Made by a program: the position numbers and the translations under genes
Notes under the pieces: model-generated
Seen by the model: the letters and a program-made list of their open reading frames with translations, nothing else
Told to the model about the DNA's origin: nothing
The model's database searches: none
Part shown: piece by piece, positions 48,465-64,000 of the stretch
Layout: every line of letters begins with the position of its first letter
How positions within the stretch are numbered: position 1 is the stretch's first letter
Source: Cichorium intybus
Taxonomy: Eukaryota; Streptophyta; Magnoliopsida; Asterales; Asteraceae
Direction of reading: 5' to 3'
Length of the DNA: 64,000 bases
Assembly: GCA_023525715.1 (NCBI GenBank)
Contig: CM042012.1
Location: 50,730,464 to 50,794,463, forward strand

Positions 48465-49002
48465 TTAGGATATTTTGAGAACCACAAGTCCCCGAGAACC
48501 CGAGAACTCCCAAACCGATATTTTTTTCAAAAAACCGACCACATAGGTCTCTAAAGCGCTCAAATAGGTGTCGGATCACTGAAAAAATTTTCCGAAAAAA
48601 ACGACTTTTTTTTTTTTTTTTTTAAAAATTTTGCACATGTGCAAAAAAAAAAACTTTGCACATGTGCAAACTTTTTTATACGTACACTTTTTTTGAAATT
48701 TTTTTTTACAGAACGCCTTAAATATATGTTAGAAAGACATCCATAAAAAAAACTTGAAAAAAAATGTACGTATAAAAAACTTTGCACATGTGCAAAGTTT
48801 TTTTTTTGCACATGTACAAAGTTTTTCAAAAAAAAAAGTCGTTTTTTTCGGAAATTTTTTTTCAGCGACCCGGCCCCATTTTGAGCGTCTAAGAGGCCTA
48901 TGGGGTCGGTTTTTAGAAAAAAATATCGGTTTGGGAGATATAGGATTGATTTAAAAGGAGTTGGGAGTTCTCGGGGTGAAGTTGGTTCTCAAAAGATCCT
49001 AA
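48465..49002. mobile_element. foldback MITE 1 with ~245-bp arms
   Basis: 538-bp near-palindrome beginning TTAGGATATTTTGAGAACC and ending GGTTCTCAAAAGATCCTAA. Inside, both arms repeat TTTGCACATGTGCAAA palindromes, TATACGTACA and CCGAAAAAAACGACTTTTTT in mirror order. Bounded by TA tracts on both sides (48429-48455 and 49005-49085). No protein. Confidence 0.8.

Positions 49003-49004
<2 letters not shown>

Positions 49005-49085
<81 letters not shown>
49005..49085. repeat. (TA)n array
   Basis: About 80 bases of uninterrupted TA between foldback MITE 1 and MITE 2. Confidence 0.97.

Positions 49086-52052
<2,967 letters not shown>

Positions 52053-52137
<85 letters not shown>
52053..52137. repeat. 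(TA)n array
   Basis: About 85 bases of TA between T1 and the Helitron. Confidence 0.97.
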
Positions 52138-52138
<1 letters not shown>

Positions 52139-52622
52139 TAGTTGTAAGACCCGTGTATTACACTGGATGATACAAAAAAATTAATTAAAAATATCTAAAC
52201 ATTAATAATTTTACATAAAAAATTTGTTTGTGTATCGTGACATATTGCTTTTGATTTTTACTATTACGACTTTGTATTTTTATAAATATAATTAATTATG
52301 AAAATGTCACTGGTACTAAAATCAAATTCACTATTATGATTGGAATCGTTTTTCAAAATATTATGATGTCAATTGTCTCTCTATTGTCTCTCAAATCATT
52401 CTACACATTAAAAAATAATATGATATTAAAAAACAATTAATTTTGAAATTGAATGATAACAATTAATTTTGAAATTAAATGATAATTAAACCGATCATAA
52501 AGGAGTTAGAAACGTCTCAAACTAATTAGTTTTTTTAAGAAATCTAAAATTATGAGAAAATGACATGTGGCAAATTCAATGAGGAGATGACATGTGGCTT
52601 GAGTTACTTATTTATTAGGATA

Positions 52623-52625
<3 letters not shown>
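52138..52625 (-). mobile_element. short non-autonomous Helitron in a TA array
   Basis: 488 bp, minus orientation. The 5' end is TCTTATCCTAATAAAT (from 52625). The 3' end is a GTGTA-A-TACAC hairpin, then ACGGGTCTTACAA and CTAG. It lies between an A and a T of the TA array, as expected for Helitron insertion. No Rep or helicase coding. Confidence 0.65.

Positions 52626-52718
<93 letters not shown>
52626..52718. repeat. (TA)n array
   Basis: About 93 bases of TA, presumably one array with 52053-52137 before the Helitron inserted. Confidence 0.97.
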
Positions 52719-54778
<2,060 letters not shown>

Positions 54779-54780
54779 GT

Positions 54781-54975
54781 TCAATGAGAATCATTAAAAG
54801 ATTAAGAACTAAAAAAAATCTAAACTATATATTACTTTAGAAGGGTTTGATTAGAGAGTTATAGGGTTTGATCGTTTGAACGCATTTACATTGGTTAACC
54901 CCTTGTAATATAAAACTTTCCGATGAATTATGCCATTGGCTGATATTGGTTCTCAACTTTTTAATAGTTCTTATT

Positions 54976-54978
<3 letters not shown>
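54781..54978. mobile_element. small MITE 3
   Basis: 198 bp with ~33-bp imperfect inverted termini: TCAATGAGAATCATTAAAAG at the left and, on the opposite strand at the right, TCAAATAAGAACTATTAAAA. A CA/TA array is on the left and a TA array on the right. Its terminus resembles the left end of T1. Confidence 0.6.

Positions 54979-55022
<44 letters not shown>
54979..55022. repeat. (TA)n array
   Basis: About 44 bases of TA between MITE 3 and T3. Confidence 0.95.
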
Positions 55023-56938
<1,916 letters not shown>

Positions 56939-57241
56939 CTACTTTGACAATCTCTCCTCAACGACCATTGTGATGCAGTATTTAAGCTTTGATTTGCACT
57001 TCGTGGATAAATCAAAACCCGACAGATGCTTCTGGAGGTGTAATAGATGCGGTTTCGTTGGGTGGTCCGACCCTCCAGTGTATAGGAGGTCGATGATGAT
57101 CATCCCAAGTCTCTTGATTGCGAAGTGAAACCTTCTTGAGGTAATATCAAGGATCGAACCCAACCTAAAAGATGCCCAGATGTAGAAGATATTGTTGGTT
57201 GTATCTTGGGTCCCGTTCATTGTCTTTGCTTTGTACACCAT
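56939..57241 (-). CDS. hypothetical 100-residue frame
   Basis: ATG at 57241, reading MVYKAKTMNGTQDTTNN, then LGSILDITSRRFHFAIKRLG, then TKCKSKLKYCITMVVEERL, ending at 56939. Composition is protein-like. It lies on the same strand as the MULE relic 640 bases away and could be another piece of that element or an exon remnant. I do not recognise a family, and no conserved motif supports expression. Confidence 0.3.
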   Translation of the reverse strand: MVYKAKTMNGTQDTTNNIFYIWASFRLGSILDITSRRFHFAIKRLGMIIIDLLYTGGSDHPTKPHLLHLQKHLSGFDLSTKCKSKLKYCITMVVEERLSK

Positions 57242-57879
57242 GTTGGGATAGATGGTGGTTTGGGTTGAATGGTGAAGGATATGGTCTTAGGTTTTTGGGT
57301 TTTTGTTAATGGGTGTGGTTGTTGTTGACCCGTATTTTGGTGGTGGTTTACTGGTTGTGTATTAGTGGTTTTTGGAAGGTTATTTATGTCTGTACTATGT
57401 AACTAGGCTAGGGTGTAAGAAGATTGTAATTTGGCAAGTTGGTTAACTGTAATATGAACAAATGGTTATATGACAAAGTTGCATATGTGTTTCTTGTTGG
57501 TATAAGTTATAAATGTCTTCGAATTTACCTTTTGGTTTCATTCATACGCTTTAAGAGTACCCATGCAATGAGTTAATCTGACTGGTTGATTTAAGTTTAG
57601 TTACATCGTGTTGGATACATATTGTTATTAAGACTTTAAGTTGTGTACACTAGTGGTATAACATAATAAATAGACATTGTATGCATACATTGGATATGTT
57701 ATATGATAAAATAACACGTCTGATACACTAACCATAGTTTGATTAGTATAATACCATTGTTTCCATAACAAAAAAAAGTTCGTACATAGAACATAATCTG
57801 AACAAGCCTATATCAATCAAACATACAACACAACATTACCTTAATACAAGACTACATTAATGTTTTTTATTCAGAATAA
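57242..57879. other. unassigned AT-rich spacer
   Basis: TTG/GTGG-rich to about 57400, then AT-rich. Nothing recognised. Confidence 0.5.
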
Positions 57880-58254
57880 CATACCTACCTTAATGACACA
57901 TATAACATGAATTGAACTACAAACCACACAACATTCATGTCTATGTTCCACAATACCAAACCTACGAAAACCACAAATACTCAAATTATTACATAACATG
58001 TTTTTCCAATGACTGCAAAGACTTTCACATAACCTTAAATACACATGAACCTCCTTTGCCACCTACATCTCCTCTACCACTTACATCTCCTCTACCACTT
58101 GCACCTCCTCTACCACATACATTTCTTCCATGACCTCATCTACCCTTTTGTGAAGATACACCTGCCTCATGTGTGTCACCTACTTAGCCTTTGCATGACC
58201 AGGAATTGTGTCCAGGGTTGTGACATTTGCTACAAGTAATATCAATGTACTTTC
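57880..58254 (-). pseudogene. MULE (Mutator-like) transposase C-terminal relic
   Basis: Minus strand reads RKYIDITCSKCHNPGHNSWSCKG from the LTR border of copia F: a C-x2-C-x4-H-x4-C zinc knuckle (58236 down to about 58195) of the form found at the C terminus of plant MuDR/MULE transposases. After a TAA, a Gly/Arg/Asp-rich tail follows (GRGGASGRGDVSGRGDV), encoded by three 18-bp tandem repeats (about 58065-58120), with a further internal stop. Everything upstream of the zinc knuckle is missing at 58255 because copia F is inserted there. Confidence 0.6.
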
Positions 58255-59226
58255 TGTTAGAATAGTGTCCAAGGTCATAACTAAATTGGTAAGGAGTTTC
58301 CATTAATAGCAATGTCCTTTTTAGATTGCCCTTAGTAGTCCAAATGGTATTAGGTTAATTAAGAGAGAGAAATAAATAGTTTATGAATTTGTCATGTGAT
58401 GATAACTTAATTAGAAACTAGTTTGGAATTAGTTAGAATTAATTGTAATTAATTTTAAATTAACTTGGGATTAATTAAAAGTGTAGGGACTAAATATTAA
58501 TTGTTAAATAGTTTCTTAATGAATAATGTTGGATGGATGAGCATATGGGACGAAATTAGAAGGATAAACCTTCTAAATTTCGTCCACCACATGAAGGGAT
58601 AAATAAATAAGATTGAATTAAAGATAAGTTGGATTATTTAATCAATTATCCTTATCTGGTTAGAATTCAAATCAGGTTTATCTCTAAGCACCCTTGCAAG
58701 CTATAAATACTCCTTTCCTAGTCCTCATAATTCCGTCCCACTCTCTGGCTCTCTCAGTCTTAGAGTTTTCTCTTCTCTTTAAACAGAATCTATAAGCCCT
58801 CTCTAGGGTTTTATAACGAGCTTTCTTAATTACTAGTTTAGCCTAATTATTCGGACTTATTGGGTGTGAACCATTAGAGGTATTCTATTTTGGGTACTAC
58901 CTTCCTTAGCTTGAGATTTGATCTACACAAGGGCTCTTCAAGCAAATTGGTTTTGCTAAGGGTTGATAATCTAATTCTTATTGTAGTTGTAATTATCATT
59001 AGGTAGCATCCTTGTAGGTTTTAGTAAATGTTACTTTCCTTAGATAATTTTTGTGTGTTTCTGCTGCCATGTTTGATGTATCTAGGGTATAGAAAACCTA
59101 TCAATGGTATCAGAGCCTATGCTTAGTTGATATTGCACTACATGATTTTTTGTTTAACATGTAAATTTCGTAAAATTCAATATTGGCTTGGATAAGTCGA
59201 TTTTTTGGAGTTTTGTGATTTTAAAG
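58255..59226 (+). mobile_element. copia F: 5' LTR, primer site and start of leader
   Basis: LTR 58255-59103 (849 bp), TGTTAGAATAGTGTCC...CTATCA, with TATAAATA at 58702-58709. The tRNA-Met primer site TGGTATCAGAGCC is at 59105-59117. The LTR start is distantly like that of copia A (GTGTC, CATTTGGG-type blocks). After 110 bases of leader the element is interrupted by a D-like LTR; the rest and its 3' LTR lie beyond the window. Inserted in the MULE relic. Confidence 0.82.
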
Positions 59227-61020
59227 TGTAAGACCCATTTTCATTTTAAGATGCTTACTAAGGTAAGTAGAGTTATTACCTTTGAGTTATGAGTTGTTTG
59301 ATTAGTGAGAAGAGGTTAAAACCTTTCTTATGCACTAATCTTGGTGTGATTGAGATTAATTAAGTTGATGTATGAGTTTGGGTGATTAGAAACCCATTTG
59401 GAAGAAGTTTGAGCCTTAAAAATTGCTAAAATAGAGTATACGGGTCGTGTCCAAGTCACACGGGTCGTGTAAAGGATTGTTAGGGCTGTTTTGGGCATTT
59501 AGTGGCTGACACGGGCCGTGTTCTACTAACACGGGCTGTGTTTCTTGCAGATTAAATTCAGAAAGCATACAGTAGGATTAACACGGGCCGTGTTCTATAA
59601 ACCCGGGCCGTGTTACGCGTGCAGACCCTTTAAATGTGCAGAAAACCTCATTTCGGGAAAAATAGATCCCAATTCGATTTCAGAGCATAAAGAGGCGATT
59701 TTCTGTCAAATTGAAGCTAGAGATTCGTGGGGAAACATAAAGAGAGTCGAATCTAACCCCGCAAACGCGCTCTTGATTCCTAATTCATCAAGGTGAGTGA
59801 TTTCTTCGTTTTGGGGGTTTTGAAACCCTAACTTTAGATTTCGTGATTTTGCTATATATTGTTATATATGATGTTAGTGGGTTGTTAGTGAATACCTTTA
59901 GAGTTATTGGTGAGATTATCATCGAGTTTCTACGGTTGAATGAGTAGAATCGCAGAATTGGGGGTTTCGGTAAATATGGAGTGATATTTCCCGTTTGTAC
60001 TCCTTTTTCCTGCTTATGATTTATACATCTTTTGAGTTAGATGTCGTTGAGATGATCGTGGAAGTTTGAGAATGGATTCATACTGTGGCAATATAATTGA
60101 GTCTAAAGAACAGGAGCCCGGTACGTGTAAATTGGGGGTTCCACATACTAAACCGATATCAGGTGCGTACCTTTGAATACTTGAGTAAGAATTATACCTT
60201 GTTGTATATATATGTTGTACATATATGTGTGTTATACATATATGTGTGTTATGTTGATATTGCAGTAGCTTAGAGTTATAGTAGTTCTGTTATTTGTGGA
60301 TAACAAGAGACGAGTTACAACTTAAATTTGAGTATAAGAGTAGAGGATATGCTAGAGGGAGTGAGTTAAAGAGTCTTTGAGTTTGACTACTACAATCATG
60401 AGGATTGTTATAATTGAGTATAACTGATTGTGAAATGAGTATATACGAATGTGTTTGATTGAGTTTATGAGTAGTGTCAGTCGTGATACTTATAATTGAG
60501 TTGACGATACTAACAGTTAGCTAGTGATTGTTAAGCTAATATGTTTACAGGTTTCCGAATTAAGAGAAGATGGATCTTGCTAATGAGAATAGCAAGAGAG
60601 GAAGATGAGGATGGTTATTGAGAAAGATTGTGAAAGTTATTTGAGATTACTCATTAAGCTTTATAAGCTTACACTTGAGTTGTTTGTTGTTTTGCAGGTA
60701 TCTGTAGCAGTGATAGGGGAAGGCATGTGATAAAGAAAGATGGACAACTTAGAGCATGTCCTTTAGTTGTGTTAGGTTTATTTGTAATGCCTGGTATGTA
60801 ACGTGAGGACCTTTTTGTTGTAATTAGTGCATGATAACATCTTGTTTTTCCTGGGTTGAGTGCAAGTATACCCATTTTTGATGTATATAAGTGTTTGAAA
60901 AATTTTGGGTGTACTTTGTATGAGAAACCGGGTGTTACAAGTTGGTATCAGAGCATGGTTTAAGTGAACTAGGTCTTTGAGTATAGAGTCCTAGACTTGA
61001 ACTGAAGGAGGAGAGAGCCC
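59227..61020 (+). mobile_element. D-like LTR element: 5' LTR and primer site
   Basis: LTR 59227-60939 (1713 bp), TGTAAGACC...GGTGTTACA, a diverged relative of element D. Shared features: GC palindromes (here ACACGGGCCGTGTT, 59510-59620), the block AGAGGCGATTTTCTGTCAA, AGTGAGTGATTTCTTCG-like donor sequence, and the identical end AAACCGGGTGTTACA. Primer site TGGTATCAGAGCATGG at 60943-60958. Interrupted 80 bases into the leader by gypsy3 at 61021. A TA-type tract homologous to D's is here only a few TATA/TGT units near 60205-60245. Confidence 0.82.
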
Positions 61021-62121
61021 TGACAACGCCTAGTGATATCAAGTATTTTAGGCGTTGTTGAGCCCTGTTCTTGATGAAATTATATCAGATATGTCTGGGT
61101 ATTCTCACTTTTCGTGCCAGGACTTGTTTGGAGAAAAATAATGGAAACAGGGACTAAAAGCGTGCAAAAGGAAGAAGTTTGGAAAAGAATGAAAAATCAA
61201 GGAAACTCGTACGCGCGCCGCGGATCTGTGATACGCGCGACGCGGGCTTAAGGCGGTGTAACACATTCAAATGCCGAAGAAAGGGGAAAAGATTAGTACG
61301 CGCGCCGCAGATTCTTCATCTGCGCGGCGCGGCTGCGGGAAATTTGCAAATATAAATAGATGCAATTTCAGCCGAAAACCCTAGCAAAGACCGGGTGTAA
61401 AATCGACCTTGAAGCTCTTTGACTCCAAGATTTCGTTCCAGCAATTCCTCAAGTGGTATTTTCATGTTTTGGATTTTATTTTCATTTAGTTAGATAGTTG
61501 TAAGCTTTAGTTTGTATCTTTGGGAGTGACAACCATTGATACCAAGCTTAGGTTTATGTTTTATTAGTATTTAGTTACTGTTTGGATGTTTGGAATCTGA
61601 ATTTGGTTAATGAAAGCATTTGGTTACAATTAATCTTGAGTATTTTGATGTTATGGATGTTTGTTTATGTTTTGGATGTTTGAATTGTGTTTGGATATTG
61701 CTTTGACCTTGTTTGGAACTGTTTTCCTTTGCTGAAATCAGTAGCCAATTAGGTTAGTTTGGGCATTGAACCTTAGCTAGTAGCTGTTCAGTCAGAACCC
61801 TAGTTATTAGTTAGGTTATGCCTTGTTTGGTTTCAATACCTTTGTTTGCTTCTGATTCAGAGATGCACTTCTGATTTCAGAAAGTGACTAGGTTAGGTTG
61901 AGTTGAGCTTAGCTTATGCTTGGCTGGACTTGTGTGGTTATTGCTTTTGGGTAGTTGAGCACTCAGAAACTAGGTCCTCCGACTGTAGCGTGACACTACT
62001 AGTTGGTAATCTGTCATTTAGTCTAACCACGAAGCTCCTGCGGATCGACCCTGACTACCACTGTACTAGTGTGTGTTAGGTTTTTCTTTATTTTTGACCG
62101 CACGACGACCTAGGCGTGTCA
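61021..62121 (+). repeat. 5' LTR of gypsy3
   Basis: 1101 bp, TGACAACGCC...GGCGTGTCA. GC-rich motifs ACGCGCGCCGCGG, ACGCGCGACGCGGG and TGCGCGGCGCGG (61208-61340) precede the TATA box TATAAATA (61351-61358). Confidence 0.92.
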
Positions 62122-62126
62122 AATTT

Positions 62127-62144
62127 TGGCGCCGTTGCCGGGGA
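62127..62144 (+). other. primer binding site of gypsy3 (tRNA-Asp type)
   Basis: TGGCGCCGTTGCCGGGGA, five bases after the LTR. Confidence 0.9.
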
Positions 62145-62240
62145 GCTGTGAGCTTAGATTAGGTGATTTGTAGGATTTAGTTTCTGATTTTTGATGTTTG
62201 ATTTTATTTTTTTGGTTTTTGGTATGTGTACGTCTTCATA

Positions 62241-63386
62241 ATGGGCGATTACATGTACCCGGATCAGTATTATGAAAATTATGAAAATCCGGCCGACACC
62301 TATTACGAGGATGATTGCTACAATGGATCATCCGATGAAAATGGATGGCGGACCGAGGAGTCATCTCAGCCTGAGAATTCTGCAATTTGGACCCAACTTT
62401 GGGTACTCTTGTATAACAATCACCAAGAGCAGAAGGATCAGGCTGAAGCTCTTGAAAAATTGCAAGCTTCTTTAGATAAGATGGAGGAAAATTGGAAATG
62501 TTCACCACCTTCGCCAGAACCAGAGGTGAGTGATTTTTATACTAATGATAATGTGTGTGAACTTGTATCACCTGAATATGTGATGGAAGGGCATGCACTG
62601 TGGGAAAATCAAGAGACCATTGAGATGGTCGAACCGGTTGTTGAGGAAGAGGTTGTAGGTGACAATGCTACTTCTGACTCAACAACCTTTGAAGTTTTTG
62701 ATGTTTTTGAAAGTATTGATAATGTTGATCTGGTGATGTGTGAATTTGTACCATCACCAGACGATTTGATTGATGAGGATGTTATGGAGGGGGCTGTAAG
62801 TGACAGTGCAGACCCCAGCCCAACAACTCTCGAAATTGGTGAAATTTTTGATACTATTGGGGAAGGGGGTGTAGATGACAATACTACCCCCGAACCTATG
62901 ATTTTTGAAAATTTTGAGAAGTTTGAAAGCAAGGATCTGGTGATGGGTGACTGTGTACCACCATCAGATCAAACCAGCCGCTCACTCTTGGTTCCGATCC
63001 ACCTGTTGGACGATGACAAAGAAGTTGATGCTGACAAATTGATATTTGAAAATAATAAACATGATTTTATTACCACTCATGATCCATTCATGAATGGAAG
63101 ATTAGATGTGATTAATACCATCGATGAGGACATATGGAAGCATCCCGATTTGTTGCCTTCCGATCCCAGTCGATTGGAAAATTTTTATTGGTACTGCAAG
63201 CCAAAATTGCAACCTGAAGATAACATGCGAGACACTAGCAAACGAGGTGTGCAACAACTACTGGGAGAAGCTTTGGGCACGCTTCACGTCAAGCCAGTGA
63301 TTTTGAAGAGATATAGAAGGAAGGACCGAGCTTGGAGGTTCAAAGCTACTTCCAAGCACCCGCGGGAAATCATCGGGAGACGGTAA
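62241..63386 (+). CDS. ORF-A of gypsy3, acidic protein of unknown function
   Basis: 381 codons from the ATG at 62241 (the first ATG of the frame; the upstream in-frame GTG is not a plausible plant start). Starts MGDYMYPDQYYENYENPAD. Residues about 60-110 are Gln/Glu-rich and may be helical (LYNNHQEQKDQAEALEKLQA). The middle (110-260) is strongly acidic with repeated xFDVFE/IFDTI-type units and VPSPDD/VPPSDQ words. The C-terminal third is conserved with gypsy1 (LLVPIHLLDDD, LENFYWYCKPKLQPED) and ends basic (ILKRYRRKDRAWRFK...IIGRR). In gypsy1 similarity continues past the TAA that ends this copy, so the ancestral protein was longer. It sits where gag should be but has no zinc knuckle, protease or RT motif. 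Family not recognised. Confidence 0.65.
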   Translation: MGDYMYPDQYYENYENPADTYYEDDCYNGSSDENGWRTEESSQPENSAIWTQLWVLLYNNHQEQKDQAEALEKLQASLDKMEENWKCSPPSPEPEVSDFYTNDNVCELVSPEYVMEGHALWENQETIEMVEPVVEEEVVGDNATSDSTTFEVFDVFESIDNVDLVMCEFVPSPDDLIDEDVMEGAVSDSADPSPTTLEIGEIFDTIGEGGVDDNTTPEPMIFENFEKFESKDLVMGDCVPPSDQTSRSLLVPIHLLDDDKEVDADKLIFENNKHDFITTHDPFMNGRLDVINTIDEDIWKHPDLLPSDPSRLENFYWYCKPKLQPEDNMRDTSKRGVQQLLGEALGTLHVKPVILKRYRRKDRAWRFKATSKHPREIIGRR

Positions 63387-64000
63387 CTGGGCAGCAGCAG
63401 AAGAACCAGCAAGCCATTCGACCCAGGGAAGTGGAAGGAGCATGTGGACAATAAAGGGACGGTGGTGACTGAAAATCAGCGAAGGAAGAAGGCGTACGAT
63501 CCACCGTAGCTGTAGTAGGAGTACCACGTCTGGCTGAAGATGTTAAACTTAGCGCTTGTTGGGAGGCAACCCAGCGTGTCATAGGTTAGGTTTTATATTT
63601 CTTAAAATTTAATTAGGAAAATACATCAATCTTTTTGCAGGTATTAGTGCTCTAAAACAAGTGTGGGGTCGTGTGAGAAGTTTTTGAAATTTTGAAGACC
63701 GCGCCGCGGGATTTTGAATTACGCGACGCGGGGTCGTAAACCAACCCGATGCGCAGGGGTTGATTTGGTGACACGCGCGACGCGTAAAGCGTAATTGCGC
63801 GACGCGGGAAACGATCAGACAGTTTTCTCCTATATAAGGTAAGCCGCGACTCAACCCAACTCCACACGACTCGGAGCTCTGATCAACGAATTTCTCTCGC
63901 GTTTTTTCTTGCTCATTTTGTTTCTACTACCAAGGTACGCTATTCTAACTATGTATTAGTTGTTAAAACAAGCAATTACGTGGTTAATTTTAGTGATTTG
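63387..64000 (+). promoter_or_regulatory. post-ORF-A region and internal promoter-like block of gypsy3
   Basis: AAGTGTGGGGT at 63659-63669; GC motifs CGCGCCGCGGG, ACGCGACGCGGGG, CGCGCGACGCG and GCGCGACGCGGG at 63700-63808; TATA box TATATAAG at 63831-63838; a CT-rich leader; and a donor-like ACCAAG|GTACGC at 63929-63940. This is the best-preserved version of the block also seen in gypsy1 and gypsy2. Confidence 0.5.

Larger units (their letters stand above)
61021..64000 (+). mobile_element. Athila-like element gypsy3, cut by window end
   Basis: Third copy of the gypsy1/gypsy2 family, plus orientation: 5' LTR 61021-62121, tRNA-Asp primer site 62127-62144, long ORF-A, post-pol CGCTTGTTGGGAGGCAACCC block (63556-63575), and the internal promoter-like block up to the donor at 63935. 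ORF-B and the 3' LTR should follow outside the window. Confidence 0.88.

Overview
The window is a stretch of plant nuclear heterochromatin made almost entirely of nested transposable elements. No intact host gene was found. A plant is indicated by the initiator-tRNA-Met and tRNA-Asp primer sites, the Ty1/copia and Athila-like Ty3/gypsy proteins, the hAT, Helitron and MULE relics, and an EXO70 pseudogene. A eudicot, possibly Asteraceae, is my guess from sequence style only; nothing here proves it.

Left stack (1-47309). An EXO70 pseudogene (46719-47309, +) abuts a minus-strand copia element E (25460-46715). E's 3' end is cut off by an Athila-like element, gypsy2 (pieces 1120-1897 and 21267-25459, +). 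Gypsy2 is split by a complete copia element A (1898-21266, +, target duplication CTCAC). A carries gypsy1 in its leader (2855-9352, -) and the non-autonomous copia B in its gag (11298-16380, -). E carries the non-autonomous copia C in its leader (29952-44916, +, target duplication ATACT). C carries a young non-coding LTR element D (34142-41728, -, target duplication ACTGA). A hAT MITE sits in E's 5' LTR (45800-46244).

Middle (47310-56900). A run of foldback MITEs, a 488-bp Helitron and three related 1.4-1.9 kb elements. Each is bounded by (TA)n arrays, one of which is 765 bp long.

Right stack (56900-64000). A MULE relic (minus) is cut by copia F (58255+). F is cut by a D-like LTR element (59227+), which is cut by gypsy3 (61021 to the window end).

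How the parts relate. A and E are autonomous-type copia elements with one gag-pol frame, now broken by stops. B and C share their LTR ends and primer site but keep only gag/protease scraps plus long non-coding RNA-like sequence, so they could have been mobilised by A-type proteins. All four carry a 24-nt motif enclosed by short complementary arms that change together between copies (10 copies), which looks like a structured RNA signal. The three Athila-like copies lack reverse transcriptase and integrase. Copies 1 and 3 instead carry an acidic ORF-A; copies 1 and 2 carry an ATHILA-ORF1-like ORF-B. ORF-B is preceded by a GC-motif array, a TATA-like box and a candidate intron, which looks like an internal promoter built like the LTR promoter. 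Start codons were judged as eukaryotic ATG only.
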